This document shows, piece after piece, positions 1 through 8,121 of a DNA stretch of 64,000 nt (position 1 is the stretch's first letter; every line of letters starts with the position of its first letter). Origin of the DNA: Dactylosporangium sp040605635 (GTDB taxonomy: Bacteria; Actinomycetota; Actinomycetes; Mycobacteriales; Micromonosporaceae); contig NZ_JBEXDG010000004.1 in assembly GCF_040605635.1 (NCBI RefSeq), positions 62,001 to 126,000 of the forward strand. Reading direction: 5' to 3'. The translations under genes and the position numbers were made by a program. The notes beneath the pieces were generated by a model that searched no databases, was not told the origin of the DNA, and saw nothing but the letters and a program-made list of their open reading frames with translations.

Positions 1-19
1 CGATCGAAAGAGGTCATTG

Positions 20-205
20 GTGGAGTTCCACGCCTCGGTGGAGTCCTACATCTGCGTAGGGCTGCCCTGGCTGCTGCTGTCACTGATCAACGCGGGTCTC
101 GCCCAGGGCAAGGGCCGCAGCGGCCTGGTCTGGTGGGCCTGGTCGCTGCTGTTCGGCCCGTTGGCGACCCTCGTCGTCGTGGTCCGCCCGCGGGCGGACG
201 GCTGA
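20..205 (+). CDS. Small two-helix membrane protein
   Basis: About 61 residues with two hydrophobic stretches (roughly residues 10-25 and 38-55) separated by a short charged GKGRSG loop, ending in a basic tail. It is probably an integral membrane protein. I chose the GTG at 20 because an AAAGAGG ribosome site lies 6 bases upstream; the TTG at 17 is an alternative. No family is recognised, and the left neighbour is outside the window. Confidence 0.55.
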   Translation: MEFHASVESYICVGLPWLLLSLINAGLAQGKGRSGLVWWAWSLLFGPLATLVVVVRPRADG

Positions 206-324
206 GTGGCGGCCTCGGTGGCGACGGCGACGCTGACGGTTCCCGCGCTGCCGGGCCTCGCCGCGGCCGCCTGAACGGCCCGGCCTCCGAAGCGGCGGAG
301 GCCGGGCAGAGCCGCACAGCGGCG

Positions 325-951
325 TCAGAAGCGTTTCGCGGCCTCGACGGCGTCGGCGGTGGCCAGGGCGCGGCCCGCGGCGGCGTCCGCCGTGACGAGG
401 TCGGGGCGGAACGAGACGGTGGTGAGGTCGGTGATGCCGGCCCAGCGCAGCCAGCCGTCGAAGAACGGCTGCTGGAAGTCGTCGCCGAACGCCGGCCCGC
501 GGCCCTCGCCGTAGACGGCGCTGGTGTAGACGACCGCGGCCTTGCGGCCCGTCAGCAGGCCGCTGTAGCCGGCGGCCGGGTCGAAGCCGAAGACCAGGCC
601 CGGCTGGCTCACCACGTCGATGAACTGCTTGAGCACGTACGGGACCGAAGCGTTCCACATCGGGACCGAGAACAGCAGCTTGTCCGCCGCGGCGAAGCGG
701 GAGAACGCGGCGCGGGCCGCGGCCCATGCGGCGGCGCCCTCGCCGCTGGGCTCCACGCCGGCGAAGACGTCCATCTTCGCGGCGGCGGCGGGCGGGCCGA
801 AGGCGGGGAGCGTGCCGTCCCACAGGTCCCACTCCTCCACGGTGTGGGAGGGGTTCTGCTCGCGGTACACCCGCAGGAACCGCGACGCGAGGGCGAGTGA
901 CTCCGAGCGGGCACCGCGCGGGGACGCCGAGATGTGCAGCAGCTTGGTCAT
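325..951 (-). CDS. azoR: FMN-dependent NADH:azoreductase / NAD(P)H quinone reductase
   Basis: A 208-residue flavodoxin-like oxidoreductase of the AzoR/AcpD family, which reduces quinones and azo compounds with NAD(P)H and FMN in the cytoplasm. The N-terminal ISASPRGARSES loop is the FMN-phosphate site, and PMWNASVPYVLKQFID is the family's flavin-contacting motif. Length is normal for the family (about 200). The ATG is preceded by GGAGG. It is transcribed divergently from a MarR regulator, with two perfect palindromes between them, so MarR-controlled, quinone- or electrophile-inducible expression is likely (inferred). Confidence 0.88.
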   Translation of the reverse strand: MTKLLHISASPRGARSESLALASRFLRVYREQNPSHTVEEWDLWDGTLPAFGPPAAAAKMDVFAGVEPSGEGAAAWAAARAAFSRFAAADKLLFSVPMWNASVPYVLKQFIDVVSQPGLVFGFDPAAGYSGLLTGRKAAVVYTSAVYGEGRGPAFGDDFQQPFFDGWLRWAGITDLTTVSFRPDLVTADAAAGRALATADAVEAAKRF

Positions 952-970
952 GACAGCCTCCGACGATCGA

Positions 971-1023
971 TTGAATTTGCGTGCGCACGCACTAAATTAC
1001 GCCGATTGCGTGCGCACGCACAA
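971..1023. promoter_or_regulatory. Divergent azoR/marR promoters with twin palindromic operators
   Basis: Two perfect 14-bp palindromes TGCGTGCGCACGCA lie at 978-991 and 1007-1020, 29 bp apart. Each fits in the spacer of a plausible promoter. On the plus strand (marR) there is TTGAAT at 971-976, 16 bp, then TAAATT at 993-998. On the minus strand (azoR) there is TTGTGC (1018-1023), 18 bp, then TAATTT (994-999). The -10 boxes overlap. This is the expected design for a MarR repressor controlling itself and its target. Repeats are seen; the protein-DNA pairing is inferred. Confidence 0.75.
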
Positions 1024-1042
1024 GAGTTGGTACCGTGTGACG

Positions 1043-1465
1043 ATGGACGACACGGCCGCGTGGGCGGGCCTGCTGCGGGTGCACGCCGCGCTGGTCCCGC
1101 TGCTGGACCAGGAGCTGCAGGCCGCCCATGGGCTGCCGCTGACCTGGTATGACGTACTGCTCGAGCTGAACTCGGCGCCGCAGCGGCGGCTCACGATGGG
1201 GGAGCTGGGGGCGAAGGCGGTGGTGAGCCGCAGCCGGACCAGCCGCGTCGTCGACGAGCTCACCAGGGCCGGCCTGGTCGAGCGGGTCGCCAACCCCGCG
1301 GACGGGCGGTCCGCGTTCGCGAGGATCACCACCGCCGGGCGGGCGAGGCTGCGCGCCGCCGCGCCGACCTACCTGGCGGGCATCGACGCGCACTTCACCA
1401 GCAGGATGACGGCGGCCGAGGCGCGGACGGTCGCGACGGCATTGGAAAAAGTGCTCAAGGGGTAG
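1043..1465 (+). CDS. MarR-family transcriptional regulator
   Basis: A 140-residue winged-helix regulator. MGELGAKAVVSRSRTSRVVDELTRAGLVERV is the recognition helix region, followed by the DGRSAFARIT wing typical of MarR. The ATG at 1043 is used; an in-frame GTG at 1037 is also possible, and neither has a strong ribosome site. It is divergent from the azoreductase and probably represses both genes through the palindromes between them. No conserved sensing cysteine is evident, so the inducer cannot be named. Confidence 0.85.
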   Translation: MDDTAAWAGLLRVHAALVPLLDQELQAAHGLPLTWYDVLLELNSAPQRRLTMGELGAKAVVSRSRTSRVVDELTRAGLVERVANPADGRSAFARITTAGRARLRAAAPTYLAGIDAHFTSRMTAAEARTVATALEKVLKG

Positions 1466-1478
1466 ATACTCACCGGGC

Positions 1479-2402
1479 ATGGAGAAGGGCTTGGGTCGCG
1501 ACCTGGCGCACGCGCTGCGCACCGGCCCGTTCTCCGCCGCGCTGCACCTCGCCATCGAGGACCGCGGCATCCGCCTGGACGAGATCCAGGAGCGGCTCGC
1601 CAGCAAGGGCATCAGCGTCAGCATCACCACGCTGAGCTACTGGCGGCGCGGTCGCAGCAGGCCCGAACGACCCGATTCGCTCAAGGCGGTCCGCCTCCTG
1701 GAGCAGATCCTCGCGCTGCCCGAGGAGTCGCTGATGGTGCAGCTCGGGCCGCGGCGGCCGCGCGGGCGGTGGCTGAGCCAGCCGCCGGGGACCATCGAGA
1801 TCGACCGGCTGTTCAGTGACGGCACGAGCGTCGCGAAGATGGTCGGCGAGCTCGACCGGTGGATGTATCACGAGCTGACCAGGCTGAGCCTGCACGACCT
1901 GTATCTCGTCGGCGCCCAGCGGCAGGAGATCAGCCTGACCTGCCGGCAGGTGCTGCGGGCCAACATCGACCGGGTGTCCCGCACGGTCGCGGTGTTCCTC
2001 ACGGACGACCCGACCGCGCACGTCACCATCAACGCGATCCGCAACTGCCGCATCGGCCGCGTCCGCAGCGACGCCGGCGGGCTCGTCGCGGCCGAGATCA
2101 TCTTCGATCGCATGCTGGCGCAGGGAGAGACGGTGGTGCTGGAGTACCAGTACCGCAGCGACTCCATGGAAACGACGGACAACTACTACCGGGGATTCTC
2201 GACACCGGTGACGGAATACGTGCTGCAGGTGCAGTTCGACCACGACGCGGTGCCGGCCCGCTGCCGGCGCTTCGAACGCCGCGGGCTCAATGCGCCGGAC
2301 CAGGGCGTGTGGGAGACGTGGATCGGCTCCACGCACGGCGCCCACGTCATCGCCTCCGACGTCCCCCCGGGCATCGTGGGGATGCGCTGGGAGTGGGAGT
2401 GA
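1479..2402 (+). CDS. XRE-type helix-turn-helix regulator with large C-terminal domain
   Basis: A 307-residue protein. Residues 15-70 form a helix-turn-helix region (DEIQERLASKGISVSITTLSYWRRGRSRPE), reminiscent of actinomycete developmental/XRE regulators that recognise DNA with an SxxTxSYWRxG-type helix. The remaining 230 residues contain no domain I recognise. They are beta-rich and include a VTINAIRNCRIGRV region and a YQYRSDSMETTDNYYRGF region. It starts 14 bases after marR on the same strand and may be cotranscribed, but nothing links the functions. Confidence 0.7.
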   Translation: MEKGLGRDLAHALRTGPFSAALHLAIEDRGIRLDEIQERLASKGISVSITTLSYWRRGRSRPERPDSLKAVRLLEQILALPEESLMVQLGPRRPRGRWLSQPPGTIEIDRLFSDGTSVAKMVGELDRWMYHELTRLSLHDLYLVGAQRQEISLTCRQVLRANIDRVSRTVAVFLTDDPTAHVTINAIRNCRIGRVRSDAGGLVAAEIIFDRMLAQGETVVLEYQYRSDSMETTDNYYRGFSTPVTEYVLQVQFDHDAVPARCRRFERRGLNAPDQGVWETWIGSTHGAHVIASDVPPGIVGMRWEWE

Positions 2403-2438
2403 GCGGCCCCTCCCGGACCGCGCACCCCCACTCCGGAT

Positions 2439-4373
2439 TCAGGACCCGCTGATCGACACGTCGTCGAGGACGAAGCTGGTCTGCAGGTTCCAGTCCTCGA
2501 CCCCGTTGAACTTCACCGTGACCGTCTGCCCGGCGAACGCGCTCGCGTCGATGACCTTCTCCACGTACCCGTTCGTCCTGTCGAGGTTCGAATACGTGGC
2601 CACGGTGGTGCTGCCGAGGGTGACGGTCAGCTTGTCGTAGGCGAGGTTCTCGGTCTCCGCGGTGGTGATGCGGATCCAGAAGCGCAGCTGCACGCTCGTG
2701 CAGCCGGACGGGATCGCGACCTGCTGCGAGACCGTGTCGGTCTGCACCTTGCCGCCCCCGTTGAGCCAGGCGTTGCGGGAGCCGCTGCGCGCCGGGTACT
2801 GCGACCACGTCCCGATCACGTTCGCGGTCGCGGTCCACGGCGACGTGCCGCTCTCGAACCCTCCGTTGCCGACGGGCTGCGAGGGTGTGCAGCCGCCGCC
2901 ACCGGTGGTGACCGTCCAGGTGAACTGGGTGGTCGCGGTCTTGTTCGCCGCGTCCTTCAGCGTCACCGTGACGTTCGATGTGCCCGCGGTCGTCGCGCTG
3001 CCGGTGATCCGACCGGTCGACGCGCCGATGGACAGCCCGGCCGGGAGGCCGGACGCGCTCCAGGTGAACGGCGTGGTGCCGCCGCTGCCCTGGATCTGCA
3101 GGTCGACCGGCTGGCCGACGACAGAGCTCCTGTTGCCCGGGTTCACCACGGCCGGGTCGGCGGGGGTCCCGCCGCCGATGAAGCCGGTGTACAGCAGCAC
3201 GTTGGGGGAGCCGCTGCCCGGGCTGGTGATCTTGCCGGTGCTGCCGTTGTTCACCAGGGCGTCGCGGACCTGCGCCGGGGTGGCGTTCGGGTTCGCGCCC
3301 AGGTACAGCGCGGCGGCGCCCGCCACGTGCGGCGAGGCCATCGAGGTGCCGGTCATCGTCGCGCTGCCGGTGTTGCTGGAGTACGACGCGGACACGATGC
3401 TCGTCCCGGGGGCGAACAGGTCCAGGCACGAGCCGTAGTTGCTGGAGCTGTTGCGCCCGTCGGAGCTGTTGCTGTTGCCGACGGTGATCGCCGCGGCGAC
3501 CCCCTGCGGGCTGTAGTAGCAGGCGTCGTCGCCGTTGTTGCCGGCCGCCTGCACGAACTGCACGCCCGAGCTGATCAGGCTCGACACGGCGCTGTCCATG
3601 GCCTGGCTGCTGCACCGGCTGCCGCAGCCGATGGAGTAGTTCGCGACCGCCGGCTTCTGCGCGTTGGCGCGCACCCAGTTGATGCCCGCGATGAGGTCGT
3701 CGTTGGTGCCGGAGCCCTGGCAGTTCAACACCCGCACCGAGACCAGGCTCGCCTTCTTCGCGATGCCGTACGTGGTGCCGACCGCCGTGCCCGCGACGTG
3801 CGTGCCGTGGCCGTGGCAGTCGGCGGGGTTGCTGTCCCCGTCGACGATGTCGGTGCCCTGCCTGACCCGGCCGGTGAACTCGGTGTGGCTCGCGTTGAGG
3901 CCGGTGTCCAGCACGTACACGGTGGCGCCCTGGCCCGGGTTCGCCGGGTACGTGAACGCCTGGTTCAGCGGCAGGCTGCGCTGGTCGATGCGGTCGTCGC
4001 CCCAGTTCGGCGGGTTGTTCTGGGTGTCGAGCACGGTGATGCGCTGGACCGCCTCCACGGACGCCACGGCCGGGTCCGCCGCCAGGCGCGCCGCCTGCTG
4101 CGACGACATGGCCGCCGAGAAGCCGCGCTGGACCGGGTCGTAGACGTGCCGGGTCTGCCCGCCGAAGCGGCCGGTGAGCCGGGACGCCTGGGTGGCGATC
4201 GACGTGGAGCCGTCCTTCAGGGTGACGATGTAACGACCCGACACCGCGTCGGGACTGTCCGCGTACAGGATCGCGCCGACCGCGGGCGCGGCCTGCGCCG
4301 GTCCGGCCGCCGCGAAGGCGCCGACCAGCCCCGCGGCGAGCGCGGTGCCGGCCGCCGTAATTCGGTGCAACAC
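2439..4373 (-). CDS. Secreted S8 subtilisin-like serine protease with inhibitor I9 prodomain
   Basis: A 644-residue extracellular protease. The start is GTG at 4373, 7 bases after GAGGAGG. Residues 1-30 form a Sec signal ending near AQA. An I9 propeptide (GRYIVTLKDG, about 46-115) follows, then the S8 domain with Asp156 (VLDTGLN), His189 (HGTHVAG), oxyanion Asn279 (AAGNNGD) and Ser344 (GTSMASPHVAG). After it come an Ig-like putative domain (about 410-490) and a C-terminal domain of about 140 residues starting GNGGFESGTSPW, resembling proprotein-convertase or carbohydrate-binding beta-sandwiches. Probably monocistronic. Confidence 0.92.
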   Translation of the reverse strand: MLHRITAAGTALAAGLVGAFAAAGPAQAAPAVGAILYADSPDAVSGRYIVTLKDGSTSIATQASRLTGRFGGQTRHVYDPVQRGFSAAMSSQQAARLAADPAVASVEAVQRITVLDTQNNPPNWGDDRIDQRSLPLNQAFTYPANPGQGATVYVLDTGLNASHTEFTGRVRQGTDIVDGDSNPADCHGHGTHVAGTAVGTTYGIAKKASLVSVRVLNCQGSGTNDDLIAGINWVRANAQKPAVANYSIGCGSRCSSQAMDSAVSSLISSGVQFVQAAGNNGDDACYYSPQGVAAAITVGNSNSSDGRNSSSNYGSCLDLFAPGTSIVSASYSSNTGSATMTGTSMASPHVAGAAALYLGANPNATPAQVRDALVNNGSTGKITSPGSGSPNVLLYTGFIGGGTPADPAVVNPGNRSSVVGQPVDLQIQGSGGTTPFTWSASGLPAGLSIGASTGRITGSATTAGTSNVTVTLKDAANKTATTQFTWTVTTGGGGCTPSQPVGNGGFESGTSPWTATANVIGTWSQYPARSGSRNAWLNGGGKVQTDTVSQQVAIPSGCTSVQLRFWIRITTAETENLAYDKLTVTLGSTTVATYSNLDRTNGYVEKVIDASAFAGQTVTVKFNGVEDWNLQTSFVLDDVSISGS

Positions 4374-4698
4374 GGTGAGACCTCCTCGAAGGGTTGCCGG
4401 CTCCGTGGCCGGGTCCGGTTGACGCCGACCCCGGAGGGCTGCAGCAGAAGGTAGGAGCGCGTGACCGCCGGGAGTCACCCCGGGAAACAGACGTCGATGA
4501 TTCGTAACGTCAAAACTGTTTATGAACCCGCGTGCCGCGACGCTGCGTGCGGCGGGTCTCGCTCGGGGTGACCGGCATCGGTCGAGGGGTCAGCAGACGA
4601 TGAGCCGACCGGTCAAATGCCGCGTCGAAATATGTGAGAAAAGATCGGCCTGTGCGACGCTGGCCTCGGCAAACGCAAGTTCCCCCTGGAGGCACGGT
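4374..4698. other. Intergenic region, protease to roadblock gene
   Basis: About 325 bases between two divergent genes. It holds the ribosome site of the protease on the minus strand (GAGGAGG about 4381-4387) and the GGAGG of the plus-strand roadblock gene at 4689-4693. An in-frame extension of the roadblock gene (ATG at 4522) has atypical content and no ribosome site and is probably non-coding. No convincing operator or terminator was seen. Confidence 0.4.
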
Positions 4699-5073
4699 TT
4701 GAGCAACAACCTGGACGTCGCGCTGAAGAGCACGATGAACATCGAAGGGGCGTTCGCGGTCGCGCTCGTCGACTACACCAGCGGCATGACGCTCGGCACC
4801 CTCGGTGGCAGCCCCGACTTCGACATCACGGTGGCCGCGGCCGGCAACACCGACGTCGTCCGGTCGAAGCTGCGCACCATCGAGATGCTCGGCCTCGGCG
4901 AGCCGATCGAGGACATCCTGATCACCCTCGACAGCCAGTACCACCTGATCCGCCCGCTGCACTCCCGCAACGGTCACGGCCTGTTCCTCTACGTGGCACT
5001 GGCCAAGGCCCGCGCGAACCTCGCACTGGCCCGCCACCAGCTGCGCCTGATCGAAGAGGGCCTCGAACTGTGA
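4699..5073 (+). CDS. Roadblock/LC7-like protein
   Basis: A 124-residue protein starting at TTG 4699, 5-6 bases after GGAGG. The pattern ALKSTMNIEGAFAVALVDYTSGMTLGTLGG resembles the roadblock/LC7 fold, in which small proteins modulate Ras-like GTPases such as MglA or the CvnD proteins of actinomycete conservons. The C-terminal helix (LAKARANLALARHQLRLIEE) is typical. It overlaps the next roadblock gene by 4 bases, so the two are translationally coupled and may form a heterodimer. No GTPase or histidine kinase gene is adjacent, so the partner is unknown. Confidence 0.7.
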   Translation: MSNNLDVALKSTMNIEGAFAVALVDYTSGMTLGTLGGSPDFDITVAAAGNTDVVRSKLRTIEMLGLGEPIEDILITLDSQYHLIRPLHSRNGHGLFLYVALAKARANLALARHQLRLIEEGLEL

Positions 5074-5585
5074 CGTCGAGCTTCTTCGGCGACCTGGAAG
5101 GCTCAGGCGGCGCAGGCGGCGCGGGCGGCCTGCCCCGCCGGGAGAGCCTCGAGCTCGGTGGCTCGGTGGGTCAGCTCCCGCCGGCCCCGTTCGGTGCCCG
5201 GCCGGAGCCGTACGACGCGGTCCTCTCCCCGGTGCGCGCGGAGATGGCGGACCTCCGCCTGCGGGTGCCGGGGGTTCGCGGCAGCGTCCTGGCGGGCGTC
5301 GACGGGCTGCTCGTCACGCAGGATCTCGGTCCGGAGACCGAACCGCACGACCTGGCCGCCCTCGCCGCGACGACGTTCGGCCTCGGCCGGCAGGTGGCGC
5401 TGGTGCTGGGGCAGTCACCGTTCCGCGACGCGACGATGCGCAACGACGGCGGGTATCTCACCGTGTACGCCGTCACCGGCACCACGCTGCTGGCCGTGCT
5501 CGGCACCGACGGGCTCAACGTCGCCCGCCTGCACCTCGAGGCCCGCCCGACCTGCCAGCACCTGGCCACCCTGCTCAGCCGCTGA
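5070..5585 (+). CDS. Roadblock/LC7 domain protein with Gly-rich N-terminus
   Basis: A 171-residue protein beginning at GTG 5070 inside the stop of the previous gene (GTGA overlap). Residues 10-25 are a GSGGAGGAGG linker. The roadblock-like domain spans about 45-170: VPGVRGSVLAGVDGLLVTQDLG, then a helix LAALAATTFGLGRQVALVLG, then YLTVYAVTGTTLLAVLG. It is paired with the smaller roadblock gene upstream. The 3' end overlaps the convergent M48 gene by 11 bases. A role in GTPase regulation is known for the family and inferred here. Confidence 0.75.
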   Translation: MTSSFFGDLEGSGGAGGAGGLPRRESLELGGSVGQLPPAPFGARPEPYDAVLSPVRAEMADLRLRVPGVRGSVLAGVDGLLVTQDLGPETEPHDLAALAATTFGLGRQVALVLGQSPFRDATMRNDGGYLTVYAVTGTTLLAVLGTDGLNVARLHLEARPTCQHLATLLSR

Positions 5586-6813
5586 GCCGTTTCGCCAGCT
5601 TCGCGAACCAGGGGGCGAGGTCGCGCCCGACCGCCGCCCATTCCTGCTCGTCAGGTTCGATCTGCGCCGCCTGTGCCGGCCGGGAGCGCACCATCCGCCG
5701 GCGCAGACCGGTGGGCGGGTGCGAGCGCAGCAGCGACGCCTCGGTCCTGAGGCTGAGCAGCGCCAGGGTCTCCAGGGGCGTGGAAGTGCGCAGGTGAGCG
5801 GCGGCGGTCCGCCAGGTCAGCGGGTCGGCGGGGCTGCGGTGCCCGGCCGCGACCGCGGCGGGCAGGCCGTCGCTGATCAGAAGGCCGTCGAACAGGCCCG
5901 CCACCGCGGCCGTGCCGGCGACCCGGGTCGCGATCTGGTCGGCGAGATATTCGGCGCGCTGACTGTCCCTGCCGGAGAGTATGAGCAGCGTCACCGACAG
6001 CAGCCACAGCACCGGCGCCCCGAGGAACACCACCGGCAGCACCCACAGGGAGCCGCCGCGCACGGCGCCGGCCAGCACGCCGAGCATGCCGTGCAGGACC
6101 CGCAGGCCGCCCCGGACGACGAGGCCGCGCCGCGCGTCGTGGTTGACGAAGTGCCCGAACTCGTGCGCGAGCAGCCCGACGCGTTCCTGAGGGTCGAGGG
6201 CGGCCCACAGCGGCAGCCCGACGCACAGCACCCGGCGGCGCCGGATCCCGCGCACGGTGACGGCCGCGTTCACGTCGTGGTCCAGGTGCACCTCGTGCGG
6301 CATCGGGGTGCCGGCCGCGTCGGCGACCCGGCGCAGGAGGCCGAACAGCGCCGGCGCCGAGACCTCGTCGACGACCCACGGCTGCCAGAGCGGCTCCTCG
6401 CGCCGCCGCGGCCACACCAGGACGAGCGTGCAGATGATGATGGCCGGTCCGAGGACCATCCCGATCGGCGAGGCGCTGCCGGCGAGGTAGACCCCGGCGG
6501 CCAGGACCAGCGGCATGAGCAGCAGCAGCGGCGTGGCGAGCAGCAGCATCGCGACCCGGGCCAGGGGGTTGCCGCGGCGCCCGACCGTCCGGCCGACGAG
6601 GGAGTCGTACTGGCGCCGGTTGAGCCGGAACGCCAGCCAGTGGTCGGCCCGGTCACCGGCGCGCAGGCCCCAGGTCCGCGGCGCCCGGTGCCGGTCGAAC
6701 GCGTCGAGTCCCCACTCGCAGGCCGGGCACCACGCGGGTGCCGGGTCCGCCATGACGAGGCCCGCCCGGCATCGTGGGCAGCGTTCGTCGGTACCGGTGG
6801 CGGCGAGAGTCAC
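5575..6813 (-). CDS. M48-family zinc metallopeptidase with zinc ribbon
   Basis: About 412 residues. The N-terminus carries two CxxC pairs (CPRC, CPAC), a probable zinc ribbon. Two or three transmembrane helices follow (MLLLATPLLLLMPLVLAAGVYLAG and IGMVLGPAIIICTLVLVW), then an M48 Ste24/HtpX-like domain with the HEFGH zinc motif (codons at 6151-6165) and a second hydrophobic hairpin. Such enzymes cleave membrane or misfolded proteins at the membrane face. The GTG at 6813 places the zinc ribbon at the N-terminus; no strong ribosome site supports it, and an internal ATG before ADPAPAW is the alternative. Confidence 0.82.
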   Translation of the reverse strand: MTLAATGTDERCPRCRAGLVMADPAPAWCPACEWGLDAFDRHRAPRTWGLRAGDRADHWLAFRLNRRQYDSLVGRTVGRRGNPLARVAMLLLATPLLLLMPLVLAAGVYLAGSASPIGMVLGPAIIICTLVLVWPRRREEPLWQPWVVDEVSAPALFGLLRRVADAAGTPMPHEVHLDHDVNAAVTVRGIRRRRVLCVGLPLWAALDPQERVGLLAHEFGHFVNHDARRGLVVRGGLRVLHGMLGVLAGAVRGGSLWVLPVVFLGAPVLWLLSVTLLILSGRDSQRAEYLADQIATRVAGTAAVAGLFDGLLISDGLPAAVAAGHRSPADPLTWRTAAAHLRTSTPLETLALLSLRTEASLLRSHPPTGLRRRMVRSRPAQAAQIEPDEQEWAAVGRDLAPWFAKLAKRLSG

Positions 6814-6860
6814 GATCGAGATTCTGCGGCTCGGGGCGGTCCTTGTCTGCCCCGGGACGG

Positions 6861-8039
6861 TCACGATTCGGCGGTCTCCAGGGGGTCGGCGAGGAGCCGT
6901 TCGAAGGCGAGCTCGGCGGCGCCCACCAGCGGGGCGTCGTCGCCGAGCAGCGGTGTGCGCAGCCGGACGTGGTCCCGGCAGGCGGGCAGCGCCGTCGTCG
7001 ACAGCCGGCCCCGGACGTGGGCGGCGCCGGCGAGGTACAGCGCCCGCAGCGCGCCACCGAACACGACGGCGGTCGGGTTGAAGATGTTCACCAGGTTGGC
7101 GACGCCGAAGCCGAGCCAGTCCGCGGCCCGCCGCACGGCGTCGCGGGCCGACGGGTCGCCGAGCCGGGCCGCCTCGACGCACGCCGTGACGGCGTCCCGG
7201 TCGAGGGAGACGTGCCGGGCGATCTCGGTCTCCCAGCAGCCCCGTGACCCGCAGCCGCAGGCGAGGCCCTGCGGGTCGACGACCATGTGGCCGACCTCGC
7301 CGCCGTGGCCGCCGTGGCCGGTGACGCGGCGGCCGCCGGCGATGATGCCGGCGCTGATGCTCGCGTCGCCGTGCAGGTAGATGACGTTGTCGAGGCCGGC
7401 GGCGGCGCCGCGGGTGTGCTCGGCGAGGGCGGCGAGGTCCGCGACGTTGCCGGCCACCGGCGGGCGGTCGAGTCCCAGGTCGTCGGCCGCGTCGAGGGCG
7501 GCGCCGGGCGGGAGCATGCGCACGACGCCGTCGGCGTGGCGCATCATGCGGGACACGGCGATGCCGCTGCCGACGAAGACCGCGTCGGCGGACCCGGCCG
7601 CGCTGCCCGTGCGGCGCATGTCGTCGATGAAGCCGGCGAGGGTCGCGAGGGTGTCGCGGACCGCGGTGCCGCGCGGCCGGGGGAGTTCCCGGCTGTCGAG
7701 GATCTTGCCGCCGAGCCCGACCCGCGCGGCGCGCAGGCGGTCGACCTCGATGCTCAGCGCGTACCCGTACACCCGCGAAGACCTGGGACGCACGACCAGC
7801 GACGGACGGCCCGCCCGGCCGGTCTCCAGCGGGACGCCCTCGTCGATGAGCCCGGCGCCCGCGAGGTCGGCGGTGAGCGCGCCGATCGTGCTGCGGTTGA
7901 GGCCGAGCTGGCTGGTCAGTTCGGCGCGGGAGGTGTCGCCGCTGACGTGCACGTATCGCAGCAGCGCGCCCAGGTTCTGGCGGCGGACCGAGTCCTGGGT
8001 CGGGGTGCTTCGCTGGGGGATCTGGGAACTCGCTGACAC
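6861..8039 (-). CDS. ROK-family transcriptional regulator
   Basis: A 392-residue repressor of the NagC/XylR (ROK) type. It has an N-terminal winged helix (SRAELTSQLGLNRSTIGALTADLAGAGLIDEG, about 37-70), then a sugar-kinase-fold domain with the zinc motif GHM...CGCGSRGCWE. These proteins usually bind a sugar and release operator DNA. It lies directly downstream of the sugar-binding protein gene on the same strand, but a strong hairpin (8060-8092) separates them, so it is probably expressed mainly from its own promoter. Likely a controller of the adjacent sugar transporter. Confidence 0.88.
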   Translation of the reverse strand: MSASSQIPQRSTPTQDSVRRQNLGALLRYVHVSGDTSRAELTSQLGLNRSTIGALTADLAGAGLIDEGVPLETGRAGRPSLVVRPRSSRVYGYALSIEVDRLRAARVGLGGKILDSRELPRPRGTAVRDTLATLAGFIDDMRRTGSAAGSADAVFVGSGIAVSRMMRHADGVVRMLPPGAALDAADDLGLDRPPVAGNVADLAALAEHTRGAAAGLDNVIYLHGDASISAGIIAGGRRVTGHGGHGGEVGHMVVDPQGLACGCGSRGCWETEIARHVSLDRDAVTACVEAARLGDPSARDAVRRAADWLGFGVANLVNIFNPTAVVFGGALRALYLAGAAHVRGRLSTTALPACRDHVRLRTPLLGDDAPLVGAAELAFERLLADPLETAES

Positions 8040-8059
8040 GGGTCGCTCCCTACAACGGC

Positions 8060-8092
8060 GTGGGTCCCCGGAACCGCGTTCCGGGGACCCAC
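8060..8092 (-). terminator. Strong hairpin terminator after the sugar transporter operon
   Basis: A perfect 15-bp stem GTGGGTCCCCGGAAC (8060-8074) pairs with 8078-8092 across a 3-base loop. It lies between the stop of the sugar-binding protein gene and the ROK gene. There is no T-run, as is usual in actinomycetes. It may terminate or attenuate read-through, or stabilise the upstream mRNA. Confidence 0.8.
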
Positions 8093-8121
8093 GACATCAG
8101 GTGCTGTGTGTGGTGTCGGTG

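Noticed and set aside
5158..7380. 740-codon plus-strand open frame
   Set aside because: Runs opposite the M48 protease and ROK genes, which carry HEFGH and zinc/ROK motifs on the minus strand.
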